Assembly: GCA_011526095.1 (NCBI GenBank)
Contig: WYBA01000347.1
Location: 1-44,009 of the forward strand
DNA from: Myxococcales bacterium
GTDB taxonomy: Bacteria; Myxococcota_A; Polyangia; Haliangiales; Haliangiaceae
Reading direction: 5' to 3'
DNA: 44,009 nucleotides
Position 1 is the stretch's first letter. Every line of letters begins with the position of its first letter. The notes under the pieces were generated by a model. The model was given only the letters and a program-made list of their open reading frames with translations, ran no database searches and had not been told where the DNA came from. Positions 25,654-33,754 of the stretch are shown here, piece by piece. The position numbers were made by a program, and so were the translations under genes.

Positions 25654-26442
25654 CTATTCGCAGGCGGCGCGCACGCGCGAGGCGTGGACCGAGCGAGGCC
25701 AGCGGGCGAGGAACTTCTCGCGCTCGGCGGCGCCGCGGTCGACGGCGCCGCTGCCGCACAGCGCGAGCACGCGGGTGGCGGCGCGCTCCTCGGCGAGCAC
25801 GCCCGAGGGGAACCGGCGCGCGTGCTCGGTGGTGAGCGCGAGCGCCGCGGCGTGGTCGCCGCCACGCAGCGCCGCGGTCGCGCGCGCCAGCAGGTCGCGC
25901 TCGGCGCGCAGCGAGTCGGCCGCGCTCGGCGCGGGGGTGGCTGGCGCCGCGGCGGTGCGCTTGCGCGGAGTGCGGGGCTTCGGCGCGGGCTTCGTCTCCG
26001 TCTCCGTTGCCGTCTCCGTCTCCGTTGCCGTCTCCGTCTCCGTTGCCGTCTCCGTCTCCGTTGCCGTCTCCGTCTCCGTTACCGTCTCCGTCTCCGTTAC
26101 CGTCTCCGTGGCCGTCTCCGTGACCGGAACGGTCTGCGCGACCGCGCCCTGCGGCGCCTCGTCGCTCCCGCCGCCGCGCAGCGCCACGTAGCCGCCGACC
26201 GCCACGGCGCCGGCGAGCAGCGCCGCGAGCACCAGCTTCACCACGCCCACGCCCCCGGCGCCCGCGCCGCTCGACGCCTGGGCCGCGCCGGCGCCGGCCG
26301 CGCCGCTCGTCGCGGCGCCCGCCGCGATCGCCGCGAGCAGCTTGCCGCGCACGCGATCCTGCGCGCCCGCGCCCGGCTCGTCGGCGCCGCGCGCCGCGTC
26401 GAGCAGCGCGCGCGTCTCGGGCGACAGCTCCGGCGCGGTCAC
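25654..26442 (-). CDS. anti-sigma-like single-pass membrane protein with Thr/Glu repeat
   Basis: 262 residues. A short cytoplasmic N-terminus (SPETRALLDAARGADEP, resembling segments of sigma-partner proteins), an Ala/Gly linker, one transmembrane helix (~66-88), a Thr-Glu repeat (ATETET units, ~107-150), a Lys/Pro stretch, and a periplasmic C-terminal domain of ~90 residues. The last looks like one or two TPR-type helix pairs (LLARATAALRGGDHAAALAL). It is translationally coupled to the sigma-factor gene (GTGA at 26442-26439). The probable role is membrane sensor or anti-sigma factor for that sigma; no zinc motif (HxxxCxxC) is present. The repeat could vary in length. Confidence 0.75.
   Translation of the reverse strand: MTAPELSPETRALLDAARGADEPGAGAQDRVRGKLLAAIAAGAATSGAAGAGAAQASSGAGAGGVGVVKLVLAALLAGAVAVGGYVALRGGGSDEAPQGAVAQTVPVTETATETVTETETVTETETATETETATETETATETETATETETKPAPKPRTPRKRTAAAPATPAPSAADSLRAERDLLARATAALRGGDHAAALALTTEHARRFPSGVLAEERAATRVLALCGSGAVDRGAAEREKFLARWPRSVHASRVRAACE
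25994..26101. repeat. 18-bp tandem repeat inside the anti-sigma-like gene
   Basis: Six consecutive 18-bp units (GTCTCCGTCTCCGTTGCC on the plus strand; the last two end in ACC), then degenerate copies to ~26125. It encodes the Thr/Glu repeat; copy-number change would alter length in frame. Confidence 0.9.
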
Positions 26443-27194
26443 GGCCGACCTCCCTGGCGCGCCCGGTGGCGCTGCACCGCGGCCTCGAACGCCGCGCGCG
26501 CCGCGCGCAGCCGGGAGTACACCGTGTTGACGTTGGCGCCGATCGCGTCGGCGATCTCGGGAACGGTCATCTGCTCCAGCTCCGCGAGGACGAACACCTC
26601 GCGCTTGTCGTCGTCGAGCCCGGCGAGCAGCTCGTGCAGCACCTTCACCGCCTGCGCGCGCGCGGCCTCGACCTCGGGCGTGCCGGCGCGCGGGTCCGGC
26701 AGCATCTCCGGCAGCTCCTCGGTGCGCTCCTTGCGCGAGATCCGCCGGCGGTGGTCGTGCGCCACGCGGCGCGCGATCCCGAACAGCCAGCTCTTGAGCG
26801 TCGAGCGCCCCTCGAACTCGCCGAGCCGCCGGTGCACGACGATGAACACGTCCTGCGCGGCGTCGTCGAGCAGCCGGTCGGGCACGCCGAGCCGGCGCAG
26901 CGAGCGCCACACGAACGCGAAGTGCTCGTCGTAGACGGCGGTCAGCTCGAGCGGTGCGGTCGACACGGCGGGGGCGGCGGGAGGGGGCACGCTACCGCGG
27001 GCGCGCACCGGGATGGGAGGAGGGGTGGCGCGCCGGTGCTCCGACCGGGACTCGCGGACCTCTGGGGTCTCGGCGAACACCCCGATCGGGGGGCTGAGCA
27101 ACGCGGCGCTGTCCACGACCGGTGCCGTGGCCGGGCCGTCCTCGATCCGTGGTGGCAAATGCGGGTACGGCGCGCGCGGCGCACGGGCGGTCAC
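26439..27194 (-). CDS. ECF-type sigma-70 family RNA polymerase sigma factor
   Basis: 251 residues. A Pro-rich N-terminal extension (~1-85) is unusual for ECF sigmas. Region 2 (~88-155) has DDAAQDVFIVVHRRLGEF and STLKSWLFGIARRVAHDH for -10 recognition. Region 4 (~190-240) has LDDDKREVFVLAELEQMTV and IADAIGANVNTVYSRLRAAR, a helix-turn-helix for the -35. The GTG start is fixed by a GTGA overlap with the upstream gene and by GGAGGTGA, 7 nt upstream inside that gene. The neighbours on both sides are exported proteins, so this is likely an envelope-signal module. No own promoter is seen inside; it is driven from 28201. Confidence 0.92.
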   Translation of the reverse strand: MTARAPRAPYPHLPPRIEDGPATAPVVDSAALLSPPIGVFAETPEVRESRSEHRRATPPPIPVRARGSVPPPAAPAVSTAPLELTAVYDEHFAFVWRSLRRLGVPDRLLDDAAQDVFIVVHRRLGEFEGRSTLKSWLFGIARRVAHDHRRRISRKERTEELPEMLPDPRAGTPEVEAARAQAVKVLHELLAGLDDDKREVFVLAELEQMTVPEIADAIGANVNTVYSRLRAARAAFEAAVQRHRARQGGRP

Positions 27195-28201
27195 GGAAAC
27201 GTCACCTCCGCCCCGACAAGTCCGCGCCACGTAAGGAAATTCGGGTCGTGGATGATCGCGCCGTCCATGTCCTCGGTCAGCACCGGGCGGGCCAGGAGCA
27301 TCGCGGCGCCGATGTCGGCGCGGACCGCCAGCGGACCGGCGAGCTGGACCGCCCACAGCACGCCGACGTGCAGCCCGGCGCCCAGCGTCGTCTGCGCCGG
27401 GTAGACGACGTCGAAGTCGAAGCCCTGCGAGCGCATGGCGTCGAGCTCGGCGCCGAGGCACCCGCCGAACCGCAGCCGCCGGTCGACGCCGGCGTAGCAC
27501 GCGCGCGCCACGACCGTGGTCAGCGACGCGTCGGCGCCCGGGCCGGTCGGTCCGGCGACGAACCCGCGCTGCTCGCGCCAGTGGTGGACCGCCAGGTCGG
27601 CCGACCACGCGTCGAACGACACCTCGACCCCGCCGCCGACGCCGCTGGCGGGGTCGGGCAGGGTGCCCAGCTCGCCGCCGACCGCGGCGCGGACGCGGAC
27701 GTCGATGTCGACGGGCGGGCGCGGCTCGCGCACGCTGGTGTCGATCTGGCGGCGGCGGAGCGAGGGCACGGCCGCCGGCGGCGCCTCGTCGTCGACGGCG
27801 GCGAGGTCGCGCGCGAGGTCGCTGTCCTCCGTGCCCGCGCTCGTGCCTTCGCCCTCGCCCGGCTCGTCCTGCGGCGCGAGCGCCATCGCCACGATCAGCG
27901 CCGCCGACGCGACGAGGTCGTCGCAGCTCGCCGCCTCGAGGCCGCGCTCGCCGTCGGCCATCGTCAGCGCCATCCGCCACCGCTTGCCGTGGCGCGTGAT
28001 CACGACGCGCGCGGTCACCTCGTCGTCGGCGAGGTCGCGCCCGAGGTGCCCCGCGACCTGCGCGCGCAGCGCGTCGGCGCCGGGGCACGCCGCCGGCGCC
28101 TCCCACGCGATCGTGTCCGCCTCGTCGGCGCGCGCGCGCCCGCACACCGCCGTGATCGCCGCCGCGGCGAGCACGGAGCCGAGACGGGTGGACGCGAACA
28201 T
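27191..28201 (-). CDS. exported protein, possibly outer-membrane, heading the ECF operon
   Basis: 336 residues. The signal peptide (STRLGSVLAAAAITAVCGRARA) is cut before DEADT. Residues ~30-110 form a small domain with two Cys (ACPGAD, SCDDL). A linker leads to a C-terminal ~170 residues with alternating aromatic/hydrophobic patterns and final aromatic-Pro (TFP), which suggests a beta-barrel-like domain. I do not recognise the family. It is joined to the ECF sigma gene by a GTGA overlap, whose ribosome site lies in its last codons. Probably the surface component of the sigma-factor module (inference). The promoter-like CATCCT lies 7 nt before the ATG. Confidence 0.75.
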   Translation of the reverse strand: MFASTRLGSVLAAAAITAVCGRARADEADTIAWEAPAACPGADALRAQVAGHLGRDLADDEVTARVVITRHGKRWRMALTMADGERGLEAASCDDLVASAALIVAMALAPQDEPGEGEGTSAGTEDSDLARDLAAVDDEAPPAAVPSLRRRQIDTSVREPRPPVDIDVRVRAAVGGELGTLPDPASGVGGGVEVSFDAWSADLAVHHWREQRGFVAGPTGPGADASLTTVVARACYAGVDRRLRFGGCLGAELDAMRSQGFDFDVVYPAQTTLGAGLHVGVLWAVQLAGPLAVRADIGAAMLLARPVLTEDMDGAIIHDPNFLTWRGLVGAEVTFP

Positions 28202-28208
28202 CTCCCCC

Positions 28209-28214
28209 AGGATG
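28209..28214 (-). promoter_or_regulatory. -10-like element for the ECF operon
   Basis: CATCCT on the minus strand, 7 nt before ATG 28201; GGGGGAG between could also be a ribosome site. Divergent from the promoter at 28257. Confidence 0.3.
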
Positions 28215-28256
28215 CCCCGGGCCGGCGACGGTTGCAGCGTCCTTGTGGACCCGTGC

Positions 28257-28262
28257 GATACT
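28257..28262 (+). promoter_or_regulatory. extended -10 for the IPT/TIG lipoprotein operon
   Basis: GATACT preceded by TGC (extended -10), 7 nt before GTG 28270; no Shine-Dalgarno. Confidence 0.45.
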
Positions 28263-28269
28263 GCCGGCC

Positions 28270-30342
28270 GTGCGACGCCTGCTCGTGCCGCTCCTTGCCT
28301 GCCTCGGCGCCGCGACCGCGGCGACGGCGTGCGGCGACGGCGTGCAGGGCGGCCCCGACGCCCTCGTCGACGCGCGCCCCGGCGACGCCGCGGTCACGCC
28401 CGACGCCGAGGACGCCGGGTTCACCGTCCAGTACGCGGATCCGGACCACGGCCCGTTCCGCGGCGGCACCGAGATCACGATCCGCGGCAACGGGTTCGAC
28501 GAGGACGACGTCGTGTGGATCGGCGGGCGCCAGGTGCTCGAGCAGGAGTGGATCGACTCGCGGCGGTTCCGCGTCGTCACCCCGCCGGGCGAGCCGGGCG
28601 AGGCCGCGATCGAGGTGCGGCGCGCCGGGGCCACCGCGCTCGACGAGCGCGCGTTCACCTACGACGCGATCGCGCTCGACCCGCCGGCCGGCTCGATCGC
28701 CGGCGGCACGTTCGTGACGATCACCGGCCTGGGCACCGACTTCGACGCGGCGACGACCGTGTCGTTCGACGGCGTCCCGATGACCGGCGTCGCCGTGCTC
28801 GACGCCCAGCGGCTCACCGGCTACACGCCGCCCGGCGTCGTCGGCGACGCCGACGTCGTCGTCCGCACCGCCGGCGTCGTCCACGAGGTGCCGCGCGGCT
28901 ACACCTACTTCACCACCGGCGACCCGTTCGCGGGCGGCCTGTCGGGCGGCCCGCTCGACGGCGTGCTCAACGTCGTCGTGCTGTCGAACTGGACCAAGGA
29001 CGCGATCCCCGGCGCCTGGGTGTCGGTCGGCGATCCGGCGACGAGCGCGTACGTCGGCCAGACCGACGCGCTCGGCCAGATCACCTTCAGCGGCCCCGAT
29101 CTCGTCGGCCCGGTCACCGTGTGGGCAACGGCGCCCGAGTTCGAGGTCGCCAGCTTCCACTGCTTCGACGCCGCCAACGTGACGATCTGGCTGCGCTCGC
29201 CGCTGCCGCCGCCGTCGACTGGCCCGCCCGGCTCCGGACCCGTCGATGGCACGATCCGCGGCCACGTCGTGTTCGGCAACGCGACCGGGCAGGGCTCGCC
29301 GTTCTGGCACCTCGTCCCGGCGCCGCGCACCCCGACGGAGGTCAAGCGGATCTACGTCACGACCTCCTCGTCGACGATCTTCTCGACGCCGCGCCCGCCG
29401 GTCGAGCCGATCGACTACGTCTACGACCCGGCGGTGTCGGCGTGGCCGTTCGAGGTCCGCAGCCGCCCCGGCGCGTTCGCCGTCGTCGCGCTCGCCGGCC
29501 TGTACGACCCGGCGCGCGACCCCGACGGCACCGGCGTCGCCGGGTTCGAGCCGTTCGCGATGGGCGTGCGGCGCGGCGTGCTCGTCGGTCCCGGCGAGGA
29601 GGTCGAGCCGATCGACGTCGTCGTCGACATCCCGCTCGACGCCGCGGCGCGGATCGTCCTCGACGATCCGCCGCCGCTCGACACACCGGGCTGGATCGGC
29701 CCGATCGACTACACGGTCAAGGCCTCGGTCGACCTCGGCGGCGACGGCGCGATCGCGTTCGGCAAGCACGGCCTGCCGCAGATCGCGACCGAGCCGGCGC
29801 CGGGTATGACGACCTTCGCCGACGGCGCGCTCGAGGCGCTGCTGGTCGACGCGCCGCCGCGCTACGGCGCGCTCGGCAGCGCGTCGTACACGTTCCAGGT
29901 CGCGGCGACCACCGGCGGCGCGGATCCGTTCTCGATCCGGATCCTGCGCGGCGTCGCGGCGCTCGGCGCGATCGAGGTCGGCGACTTCCTCGGCACGCCG
30001 CGCCCGACCGACCCGACGCCCGACGGCACGGCGAGCGGGCGCGCCGTCCACTTCGTCCCCGAGGGGCCGCAGCGCCCGCCGACGTTCCACCTCCACATGC
30101 TCGCCGGCAGCGACGGCCGCCCGGTGTGGCGCGGCGTCACCTGCGGCGCCGCCTACGACGTCGCGTTCCCCGACCTGTCGCCGTTCGGGCTGCCGGCGTG
30201 GCCACCGCCGGCCGAGCAGCTCACGTGGACCCTGTACAGCATCGACGCGGTCGGCGCCTACGACGACTGGACGTACCGGTGGCTCGGCGCGAGCTACTGG
30301 GAAGCCTACGCGGCTGACGCCAACTACGTGTTCTTCCCGTGA
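28270..30342 (+). CDS. large secreted lipoprotein with IPT/TIG domains
   Basis: 690 residues. The signal peptide ends in ATAC (weak lipobox, Cys21). Two tandem IPT/TIG immunoglobulin-like folds span ~50-215 (DPDHGPFRGGTEITIRGNGF; DPPAGSIAGGTFVTITGLG). A carboxypeptidase-regulatory-like segment follows (GAWVSVGDPATSAYVGQTD), then long beta-rich regions with little similarity to anything I know. Probably surface-exposed adhesion or matrix protein. GTG 28270 begins right at the signal peptide, 7 nt after an extended -10. The stop overlaps the next gene (GTGA), so the two lipoproteins are made together. Confidence 0.82.
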   Translation: MRRLLVPLLACLGAATAATACGDGVQGGPDALVDARPGDAAVTPDAEDAGFTVQYADPDHGPFRGGTEITIRGNGFDEDDVVWIGGRQVLEQEWIDSRRFRVVTPPGEPGEAAIEVRRAGATALDERAFTYDAIALDPPAGSIAGGTFVTITGLGTDFDAATTVSFDGVPMTGVAVLDAQRLTGYTPPGVVGDADVVVRTAGVVHEVPRGYTYFTTGDPFAGGLSGGPLDGVLNVVVLSNWTKDAIPGAWVSVGDPATSAYVGQTDALGQITFSGPDLVGPVTVWATAPEFEVASFHCFDAANVTIWLRSPLPPPSTGPPGSGPVDGTIRGHVVFGNATGQGSPFWHLVPAPRTPTEVKRIYVTTSSSTIFSTPRPPVEPIDYVYDPAVSAWPFEVRSRPGAFAVVALAGLYDPARDPDGTGVAGFEPFAMGVRRGVLVGPGEEVEPIDVVVDIPLDAAARIVLDDPPPLDTPGWIGPIDYTVKASVDLGGDGAIAFGKHGLPQIATEPAPGMTTFADGALEALLVDAPPRYGALGSASYTFQVAATTGGADPFSIRILRGVAALGAIEVGDFLGTPRPTDPTPDGTASGRAVHFVPEGPQRPPTFHLHMLAGSDGRPVWRGVTCGAAYDVAFPDLSPFGLPAWPPPAEQLTWTLYSIDAVGAYDDWTYRWLGASYWEAYAADANYVFFP

Positions 30343-32267
30343 CCCGCGCCGCCCCCTTCCTCCTGTTGCTCGCGCTGTCGGGCGTCGCCGCGTGCGGCGG
30401 CGACACCCCGGCGGGCGCGCTGTGCGCGCCGGGCGCGCAGCGCTGCGCCGAGAACACCTACCAGCAGTGCGCCGACGACGGCGCGTCGTGGGTCGACGTC
30501 CGCGCCTGCGCCGACACCGGCGAGGTGTGCGTCACCGACGTCGGCTGCCGCGACTGCTTCCCCGACTTCCGCACCTGCGACGGCCTCGACATCCTGCGGT
30601 GCCGGCCCGACGGCTCGGGCTTCGACTTGATCGCGACGTGCACCGACGACCCGACGGCGGTGTGCTTCGGCGGCGACTGCGTCAACGCGTGCGAGCTCGC
30701 GGCCGAGGCGCGCTCGTACGAGGGCTGCGAGTACTGGGCGGTCGACCTCGACAACGCCGTCGTCTCGACGTTCGGCGCGGCGAGCGCGCAGCAGTACTCG
30801 GTCGTGCTGTCCAACCCGAGCCTGCTCACCGCGACCGTCCAGGTCGAGATCTACTGCACCGCCGACGACGCCGCGAACCCCGCGTACGCGTGCGCCGAGG
30901 GTCAGCCGCACGTCGTCGAGGGCCCGTTCGAGCTCGAGCCCGGCGATCTGCGCGTCGTCGACCTCGACGCGCGCGAGGTCGACGGCTCGACCAGCCCCGA
31001 GCTCAACGACGGGCCGGGCACGTACGTGTCGCGCCACGCGTTCCGCGTCGCGTCGAGCGCGCCGCTGATCGCCTACCAGTTCAACCCGCTCGAGAACGTC
31101 GGCGTGTTCAGCAACGACGCCTCGCTGCTGCTGCCGACCGAGGCGCTCGACGCGCGCTACCTGGTGCTGTCGTGGCCGCAGACGCTGGCGACCACCGACG
31201 ACCCGCTGACCAACGGCGGGATCGACCTGCGCGCGTTCCTCACGATCGTCGGGATCGACGACGGCACCGCGATGCAGATCGACCTGTCGACCGACATCCT
31301 CGGCGGCGGCGGGGTCGAGCCGGCGCGCGCCGGCGACACGATCGAGGTCACGCTCGACCGGTTCGAGGTGCTCAACCTCGAGACCGACGGGTTCGACGCC
31401 GACTTCACCGGCACGTCGATCCGCGCGACCCGGCCGGTCGCGGTGTTCACCGGCAGCGAGGCGTCCGACGCGCCGCGGTTCGACACGCTCGAGACGCGCC
31501 AGTGCTGCGCCGATCACCTCGAGGAGCAGCTGTTCCCGGAGACCGCGTTCGGCTACCACTTCGTCGCGGTCAAGACGCCGCTGCGCAGCGCCGCGGTGAT
31601 GGAGGCCGGGTGGGACGTGCCGCTGTTGCCCGACGAGCCGGAGTACTGGCGGATCCTGGCGTCGCGCGAGGACACGCTGGTCAAGACCGACCTGCCGCCG
31701 CCGAACGACACGTTCCTGATGCAGCGCGGCGACTCGGTGATCATCGAGAGCGAACGCGACTTCGTCGTCGAGGCGAACGAGCCGATCGCGTTCGGCCAGT
31801 TCCCGGCGAGCCAGCTCGCGACCGGGATCCCGTCGACCCTGCCCGGCGGCGAGCGCCCGCCCGGCGGCGATCCGTCGTTCATGTGGATCCCGTCGGTCGA
31901 GCAGTGGCGCAGCTCGTACCTGTTCCTGGTGCCCAACAAGTACGCGTTCGACACGCTGCTGATCGCGGCGCCGGCGACCGCGGAGCTGCGCTACGACTTC
32001 ATCCCGATCGACAACGTGCTGTCGTGCGAGTACGAGCCGATGGGCACGTTGCCGACCGGCCCGGGCGGCGCCGACGTCGAGTACGTCGCGATGCGGTGCC
32101 CGCTGTCGTACCCGGTCGTGGGCGATCCGGGCCTGCAGGACGACGGCGTCCACTTCCTCGAGAGCGTGGGCGGCGAGCCGATCGGCCTGGTGGTGTGGGG
32201 GTGGGACAGCTTCGTCAGCTACGGGTACGCCGGCGGGACCAACGTCGAGCAGATCAACCTCGAGTAG
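30339..32267 (+). CDS. IgGFc-binding-like secreted lipoprotein
   Basis: 642 residues. Lipobox VAAC (Cys19). A Cys-rich N-terminal region (~30-120, about fourteen Cys in short loops) resembles repeated disulfide modules seen in myxobacterial surface proteins. The main part (~125-640) matches the IgGFc-binding N-terminal domain as known from many environmental bacteria: YWAVDLDNA, SSAPLIAYQFNPLEN, TRPVAVFTGSEA, FVVEANEPIAFGQF. The function of bacterial members is not established; adhesion is a guess. The GTG overlaps the previous stop by 4 bp. A GCGGCCG/CGGCCGC inverted repeat (32274-32302) 6 bp after the stop may help termination, but it has no T-run. Confidence 0.85.
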   Translation: MTRAAPFLLLLALSGVAACGGDTPAGALCAPGAQRCAENTYQQCADDGASWVDVRACADTGEVCVTDVGCRDCFPDFRTCDGLDILRCRPDGSGFDLIATCTDDPTAVCFGGDCVNACELAAEARSYEGCEYWAVDLDNAVVSTFGAASAQQYSVVLSNPSLLTATVQVEIYCTADDAANPAYACAEGQPHVVEGPFELEPGDLRVVDLDAREVDGSTSPELNDGPGTYVSRHAFRVASSAPLIAYQFNPLENVGVFSNDASLLLPTEALDARYLVLSWPQTLATTDDPLTNGGIDLRAFLTIVGIDDGTAMQIDLSTDILGGGGVEPARAGDTIEVTLDRFEVLNLETDGFDADFTGTSIRATRPVAVFTGSEASDAPRFDTLETRQCCADHLEEQLFPETAFGYHFVAVKTPLRSAAVMEAGWDVPLLPDEPEYWRILASREDTLVKTDLPPPNDTFLMQRGDSVIIESERDFVVEANEPIAFGQFPASQLATGIPSTLPGGERPPGGDPSFMWIPSVEQWRSSYLFLVPNKYAFDTLLIAAPATAELRYDFIPIDNVLSCEYEPMGTLPTGPGGADVEYVAMRCPLSYPVVGDPGLQDDGVHFLESVGGEPIGLVVWGWDSFVSYGYAGGTNVEQINLE

Positions 32268-32326
32268 TCCTCCGCGGCCGAAAAAGAAACGAAACCGGCC
32301 GCTCGCGCGTTTGTCGATCCACTGGG

Positions 32327-32575
32327 ATGACGACGCGCGCGTACTCGATCTGCCGCCGCTGCGCCTCGGTGTACCCCGAGGGGCGGCGGTGCCCTGCCTG
32401 CGAGAACGATCACGAGGCCGGTCGCGAGGTTGCGGCCGCCTCGGCCCACGCGGTCGAGGTCGGCCGCGGCGGGGGACGCCCGCGCGGGCGCCCCGGTCCG
32501 GTGCTGCTGGTCGCGGGAGTGGTGGCGCTGTCGCTGTTGACCGGGCTGGGCATGATCGCCCTCGCCCTGATCTGA
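32327..32575 (+). CDS. small zinc-ribbon, C-terminal-anchored membrane protein
   Basis: 82 residues. An N-terminal zinc ribbon with CRRC and CPAC (residues 9-25), a basic/Gly linker, and a C-terminal membrane helix (LLVAGVVALSLLTGLGMIAL) at the very end. The tail-anchored form suggests the zinc domain faces the cytoplasm. No close family is recognised. ATG 32327 follows 59 bp after the IgGFc-like gene. No clear -10 or good ribosome site was found, so the expression mode is open. Confidence 0.65.
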   Translation: MTTRAYSICRRCASVYPEGRRCPACENDHEAGREVAAASAHAVEVGRGGGRPRGRPGPVLLVAGVVALSLLTGLGMIALALI

Positions 32576-32637
32576 GCAGGTCCCGCCGCGCCGCGCCTCG
32601 CTTCAGGCGCCCGCGTGGCGCCGCGCGGCGCCGCGTC

Positions 32638-33582
32638 TCAGGCGCCCGCGCCGCGCTTCAGGTGCGTGACCAGCTTGTCGAACAGCCCGCGGACCGCGTT
32701 CTCCAGCGCCTCCTTGCGGAGCTGCGGCAGGTACGACGCGTTGTAGGTCGCCTTCTTGACCTGCACCTTCGCGCCGCCGGTCAGGAACGACAGCATCTTG
32801 CCGCGGTCGTCGGAGATCGCGAGCCGGAGCTCCGCGATGATCTCGATGTACGATCCCGACTGCGCCGTCTCGAGCTTGGTGATGATCAGGTCGATGTTGC
32901 GCAGATCGAGGCCGTACTTCTTGGCGTCCTTCTGCGTGATCGTCACGACCGGCGACGCGCCGAGCTCGTTGCGCATCGTCGCCTTGACGATGTCGGCGTG
33001 GCCCTGGCGGGTCTTCTTGTCGTCCTTGCCGTACTTGGTCGGCGAGTCGTCCGTCGCCGACTTCACCGCGGCGAACACCTCGGGGCGCGCCTCGAGCGCG
33101 CGCGGCTGATCGCCGAACCCGGCCTTCTTGCCGCCCTTGCTGACCTTGACCGCGGGCGCCTCGGCCGCGGGCTCGTCGGTGAGGCCGTTCGCCTTGTTGA
33201 TCGCGGCGACGGCCTCCTTGGCACGCTTGCGCACCAGGACGTCCTCGTCGTCGGTGTGCGCGTTGCGCAGCGCCGGCAGCGCCGCGCGGTGACCGAGCTT
33301 GCCGAGCGCGACCGCGGCGACCGCGCGCACCGTCGCGCTCTTGTCGCTCAGCGCCTGCACCAGCGGCTTGAGCGCCTTCTTGTCGTTGAGCCGGCCGAGC
33401 GCGGTGACCGCGGCGACGCGTTGCTTCTCGCTCTGCTTCGGATCGAGCTGCGCCGACAGCTCGGCGATCCGCTCGTCGCTCACCTCGGCGTGCGCGACGG
33501 TGGGCGCGATCGTCATCGTCACGACCGGGACGGTGACCACGCACAGCGCGGCGACCAGCGAGGTGACGAGGCGACGGCGCAT
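32638..33582 (-). CDS. exported HEAT-repeat protein
   Basis: 314 residues with a signal peptide (LVTSLVAALCVVTVPVVTM, cut near AHA). Residues ~35-130 contain two or three HEAT/PBS-lyase-type helix pairs (AAVTALGRLNDKKALKPLVQ; VRAVAAVALGKLGHRAALPAL), a protein-binding scaffold. The remaining ~180 residues form an alpha/beta domain I do not recognise (IDLIITKLETAQSGSYIEII), ending in a helical tail. Likely periplasmic. Its promoter is the best sigma-70 match in the window (TTGACT-17-CCTAAT) and lies inside a long inverted repeat. The last 13 bases including the stop are nearly repeated 35 bp further on (32603), a small duplication. Confidence 0.8.
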   Translation of the reverse strand: MRRRLVTSLVAALCVVTVPVVTMTIAPTVAHAEVSDERIAELSAQLDPKQSEKQRVAAVTALGRLNDKKALKPLVQALSDKSATVRAVAAVALGKLGHRAALPALRNAHTDDEDVLVRKRAKEAVAAINKANGLTDEPAAEAPAVKVSKGGKKAGFGDQPRALEARPEVFAAVKSATDDSPTKYGKDDKKTRQGHADIVKATMRNELGASPVVTITQKDAKKYGLDLRNIDLIITKLETAQSGSYIEIIAELRLAISDDRGKMLSFLTGGAKVQVKKATYNASYLPQLRKEALENAVRGLFDKLVTHLKRGAGA

Positions 33583-33593
33583 GGGTCGCTTCG

Positions 33594-33622
33594 ATTAGGC
33601 CGACTGCGGATCGACGAGTCAA
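33594..33622 (-). promoter_or_regulatory. sigma-70 promoter of the HEAT-repeat gene
   Basis: Minus strand: -35 TTGACT (33622-33617), exactly 17 bp, -10 CCTAAT (33599-33594), 11 nt before the ATG. Confidence 0.65.
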
Positions 33623-33638
33623 TTCTTTCGTCGATCCG
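33607..33638. promoter_or_regulatory. 11-bp inverted repeat over the HEAT-gene -35, candidate operator
   Basis: Perfect arms CGGATCGACGA (33607-33617) and TCGTCGATCCG (33628-33638) around a 10-bp AT-rich centre that contains most of the -35 TTGACT. The flanking genes diverge, so it cannot be their terminator. Confidence 0.55.
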
Positions 33639-33657
33639 GCGCTCGCAATTGCTGGCA

Positions 33658-33673
33658 GCGGGAGCACTCCCGC
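33658..33673. promoter_or_regulatory. 7-bp palindrome at the -35 position of the plus-strand promoter
   Basis: GCGGGAG-CA-CTCCCGC ends 12 bp before TATCGT (33686-33691), where a -35 would lie. Possible operator for the 33701/33751 unit. Confidence 0.4.
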
Positions 33674-33685
33674 GTCTCGGTGGTG

Positions 33686-33691
33686 TATCGT
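33686..33691 (+). promoter_or_regulatory. -10 element ahead of a leader ORF
   Basis: TATCGT, 9 nt before GTG 33701, no Shine-Dalgarno. Confidence 0.45.
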
Positions 33692-33700
33692 CGTCGGGAC

Positions 33701-33754
33701 GTGAGCACCGTCGGGACGCTGTGCGCACATGTGCGACGCGAGGCGATCTCGTGA
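33701..33754 (+). CDS. putative leaderless 17-codon leader ORF coupled to the next gene
   Basis: GTG at leaderless distance from TATCGT, encoding MSTVGTLCAHVRREAIS. Its TGA overlaps the GTG of the next gene (GTGA at 33751-33754), the same junction used inside the operons here. It would let an mRNA without leader feed ribosomes to the main gene. Inferred from geometry; no homology. Confidence 0.35.
   Translation: MSTVGTLCAHVRREAIS

Noticed and set aside
25994..26125. Possible CRISPR-like or phase-variation repeat array
   Set aside because: Units are 18 bp without spacers and lie in frame in a coding gene; length change cannot cause a frameshift.
32274..32302. GCGGCCG/CGGCCGC inverted repeat as terminator of the IgGFc-like gene
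   Set aside because: 15-nt loop and no T-run; kept only as a remark in that gene's entry.
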